Shown in pieces: positions 61,892 through 64,000 of a DNA stretch of 64,000 nucleotides (positions are counted from its first letter, which is position 1; the number at the start of each line of letters is the position of its first letter). A program made the translations under genes and the position numbers. A model generated the notes under the pieces. The model saw nothing but the letters and a program-made list of their open reading frames with translations. It did not search any database and had not been told where the DNA came from. This DNA comes from CAVPUA01 sp963828015. Its GTDB lineage: Bacteria > Actinomycetota > Actinomycetes > Mycobacteriales > Jatrophihabitantaceae. The DNA lies in contig CAWHCD010000002.1 in NCBI GenBank assembly GCA_963828015.1, positions 1 through 64,000 on the forward strand, given 5' to 3'.

Positions 61892-62140
61892 CAGAGCCTC
61901 CTGCATCCCTTGTGTGGTCACGCGACTGTAGTGCGCCTCTGGCCCACACCCCGAGAGGAGGGCGCTGCGCAGCACAAGGTTTGAAACCCGTGAACGGTGG
62001 AAGGACGTCGTTGGCTCGGCGAGTCTCTCAGCAGGACAGGGATCTGATTATGAGGTTTTAGCGTCGAACGACCGTATGCATCGCGACCACGGGTTGTGTG
62101 TTGACCCTGGCAGCGTGCGGGGGCAGTAGTGTAGCCCCGC

Positions 62141-62686
62141 TTAGGCGGCGGCGGCGTCCCTCTGACGAACGCACGGGCCGCACAAGAGCTGGAGGTTCTG
62201 CGCCGCAGTGGCTCCACCGAACGCGCGCGCAAGGATGTGCTCGAACTGCAACCCGATGGTCGAGGAGCATTGCCGGCACCGCCCAAGATCACGTGTCCAC
62301 ACCCACCGCATCAGCTCATCCGGTATTGATTGGCGTCCAGTCAACCGCGGCAACTGCTGCATCGCGACCAGCGGCTGGGCCCGGCTGATTCGCTCTACGG
62401 CGCGTAAGTCGCGGGCCGCCAGTCGGTCATAAACCTGCTCGGCGGCCAGTCCGTCGTTGTCCCGATGCCACTTACTCTGGAACAGCCAATAGGACAGTCC
62501 ATCGAGGTGGGCGAAGCGCTCCGGATAGCGCGTTGACGCGTCGAGGCGCTCGGCGACCTCGGCCCCAGGGACGCCCCGCTGGAGGAGAACCGCATGGGAC
62601 CGGCTCGTCCAAAGGATGAGGTTTCCCCTGCCGGTAAACCGACCTGGCTTGTGAACCAGCCGGACGTTCTCCGCGCGACGAAGCAT
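62141..62686 (-). CDS. HNH endonuclease-domain protein
   Basis: 181 residues from ATG 62686. The C-terminal HNH module has CRQC, LQFEHILARAFGGATAAQNL and LCGPC, giving the two CxxC knuckles, the His and the Asn. The N-terminal 100 residues are helical (AVLLQRGVPGAEVAERLDAS, YWLFQSKWHRDNDG) and may bind DNA. It stands alone between two LLM genes. It may be a solitary restriction-like or homing-like nuclease. Confidence 0.82.
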   Translation of the reverse strand: MLRRAENVRLVHKPGRFTGRGNLILWTSRSHAVLLQRGVPGAEVAERLDASTRYPERFAHLDGLSYWLFQSKWHRDNDGLAAEQVYDRLAARDLRAVERISRAQPLVAMQQLPRLTGRQSIPDELMRWVWTRDLGRCRQCSSTIGLQFEHILARAFGGATAAQNLQLLCGPCVRQRDAAAA

Positions 62687-62846
62687 TGATCGTTCTCCTC
62701 GATTTCCGCCCCGATGGTCGAAGTATAATTCATGTTAGGTCTTTGAAGGAAGTCCCGCTCCCGCAGGGGTGGCGTTGGTAGCCTGCCCTCGTGGCTGATG
62801 AAAGCACGCCGGCCCAGCTCGAGGGAGTGTCTGCGGGCAGGGCCGG

Positions 62847-63722
62847 ATGACACAAGCGACGTCAGGTGTCGGGGTTCTGTTCCGGGCGACGGGTGACAGC
62901 GACCTGATCGGTCTGGCCCGAGCGGCCGAGGATCGCGGGTTCGATGCGCTGGTGCTGGGCGAGCACACGCACATCCCAGTGGATTCGATCGAGTCGCAGT
63001 TTCCCGGCGGGGGTGATGAAATCCCGCAGTCCTACGCCCGCCTGCTCGACCCCTATATCGCGCTCGCCTACGTGGCCGCGTCCACGTCCCTGAAGATCGG
63101 GACCTGTACGTCACTGCCGGCCGAGCACGATCCGATCGCGTTGGCGAAGGCCCTGGCAACGTTGGACCATCTCTCCGGCGGTCGACTGGCCTTGGGCGTG
63201 GGCTTCGGCTGGAACAGTCGCGAGCTCGAGAACCACGGTCGAGCCTTCAAGGATCGACGCGCGATCGTTCGCGAGTCGGTACAGCTGATGCGGGCCCTGT
63301 GGACCGAGGAGGTCGCCGAGTACAAGGGCGAACACGTCCGTCTGGCTCCCAGCTGGTCGTGGCCCAAGCCGACCCGCGGATCGATCCCGGTGCTCCTCGG
63401 CTCGGCGGCGGGAAATCTCGCGATGGCCGCCATGGCCGAGTGGTGCGACGGCTGGATGCCCGGCGGTCCGCCCGCCTGGATCGGTGAAGGGATCACCCGC
63501 CTGCGCCGGGAATGGGATCAGGCCGGTCGGTCCGGCGCCCCGGTCGTCTGGGCCATTCAAGGCATCGAGGACAGTGATGAGGCACAGCGCAACCTCGAGG
63601 CGTTGCGCGAGATCGGCGTCGAGCAGACCCTGCTGTCGTTCGACACCACCGAGTTCGACGAGGTGCTGCCCGTGCTCGATCGGTATTCGACGTTCATCAA
63701 GCAAGGAGCAGGGCAGAGCTGA
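62847..63722 (+). CDS. LLM-class (F420-dependent type) oxidoreductase
   Basis: 291 residues from ATG 62847. It has the same family pattern as the gene at 61007: VGVLFRATGD, AEDRGFDALVLGEHTHIPVD, IGTCTSLPAEHDPIALAKAL, TLDHLSGGRLALGVGFGWNS and PVLLGSAAGNLAM. It is most likely a paralogue from an inverted duplication, or a second recruit to the same pathway. The substrate is unknown. Confidence 0.87.
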   Translation: MTQATSGVGVLFRATGDSDLIGLARAAEDRGFDALVLGEHTHIPVDSIESQFPGGGDEIPQSYARLLDPYIALAYVAASTSLKIGTCTSLPAEHDPIALAKALATLDHLSGGRLALGVGFGWNSRELENHGRAFKDRRAIVRESVQLMRALWTEEVAEYKGEHVRLAPSWSWPKPTRGSIPVLLGSAAGNLAMAAMAEWCDGWMPGGPPAWIGEGITRLRREWDQAGRSGAPVVWAIQGIEDSDEAQRNLEALREIGVEQTLLSFDTTEFDEVLPVLDRYSTFIKQGAGQS

Positions 63723-63745
63723 TAAGGATCTAGATTGCGGTCGCG

Positions 63746-64000
63746 CTACTCCGCGATCAGACCGTCCGGCCCGACGCGGGGAAACTTGCCGCTGGCGGCG
63801 AAGGTCCGCCCGGGTTCGAGATCGAACTTGTTCCAGTGCGGATGGGTCAAGCCGGTGTAGACCGTGTCGCTGCGCATGTAACGAACCGCTAAGGCGTCAC
63901 GGCTGCGGGTGCCCTCGTTCGGCGCGGCGCCGTGGACGGTCAGGTCCCAGTGCGCTTGCGCGTCGCCGGCCTTCATGGCCTGGCCGGCGACGATCTCGCT
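63746..64000 (-). CDS. Phytanoyl-CoA dioxygenase-like protein, C-terminal end
   Basis: The last 84 residues of a gene that continues past the window. GDAQAHWDLTVHGAAPNEGT, then SRDALAVRYMRSDTVYTG matches the C-terminal part of the PhyH Fe(II)/2-oxoglutarate dioxygenase family, with the iron-binding His in TVHGAAPN and the 2-oxoglutarate Arg in the RDALAVRYM strand. It is convergent with the LLM gene. The substrate cannot be judged from this piece. Confidence 0.7.
   Translation of the reverse strand, partial: SEIVAGQAMKAGDAQAHWDLTVHGAAPNEGTRSRDALAVRYMRSDTVYTGLTHPHWNKFDLEPGRTFAASGKFPRVGPDGLIAE

Overview
The window is chromosomal DNA of a high-GC actinobacterium. The evidence is strong GC bias at third codon positions, a mycothiol-dependent isomerase-family protein, two F420-type LLM oxidoreductases, an HU-type nucleoid protein, a tRNA-Ala(GGC), an ECF sigma factor beside a zinc-finger anti-sigma-like membrane protein, and frequent GTG starts with GTGA/ATGA overlaps. 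I cannot name the genus from sequence alone.

Layout. (1) 1-9.2 kb is core: the 3' part of glpD, uppP joined to a DUF3817-like module, a divergent ECF sigma/anti-sigma pair, and a long copper-handling operon (CopC-CopD, YcnI-like, PCuAC, Sco1, MauE/DoxX-like, DsbA-like). HU and tRNA-Ala follow. Six of these conserved genes are broken by small indels although their protein sequence is well preserved, which looks more like sequence or assembly error than decay. (2) 9.16-30.39 kb is an integrated mobilizable element. It lies between the 3' half of tRNA-Ala (attL) and a 45-bp copy with one mismatch (attR). It carries a tyrosine integrase and small HTH excisionase, a MobF-type relaxase/helicase with an inverted-repeat-rich candidate oriT, and iterated AGTCCGCA motifs at 11-bp spacing just inside both ends. 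Its cargo is defence-like: a type I restriction-modification operon with a GIY-YIG gene between hsdS and hsdM, a PIN-like toxin/antitoxin pair, a coupled nucleotidyltransferase-phosphoesterase pair, a DUF4062-TPR protein, a NERD nuclease and a DUF4143 ATPase. (3) 30.4-46 kb holds regulators and metabolic or secreted proteins: MarR/DUF3089 lipoprotein, Fic, MDMPI-like, DUF1996, DUF427, two SDRs with TetR, DUF1254, a lipoprotein cluster, a prolyl aminopeptidase-like hydrolase and a DHA2 exporter with MarR. (4) 46.6-52.3 kb is a second, partly decayed defence/toxin zone: an AspBHI-like modification-dependent nuclease divergent from a NucS-like nuclease, an HTH-nucleotidyltransferase with a truncated HEPN partner, decayed SHOCT and DUF6308 genes, and an intact Doc/RHH pair. 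(5) 52.4-58.3 kb: a TPR-AAA+ ATPase coupled to a membrane TPR protein, then a 1080-residue secreted lamin-tail-domain protein. (6) 58.4-64 kb: a marR-MFS-isochorismatase-like operon, two oppositely oriented LLM oxidoreductases around an HNH nuclease, and the C-terminal end of a phytanoyl-CoA dioxygenase-like gene.

In function, region 1 forms one periplasmic copper and thiol-redox pathway, probably under the neighbouring ECF sigma factor. Region 2 is a self-contained mobile unit whose cargo protects the host. Regions 3 and 6 are mostly small regulator-plus-target modules with recognisable operator palindromes.
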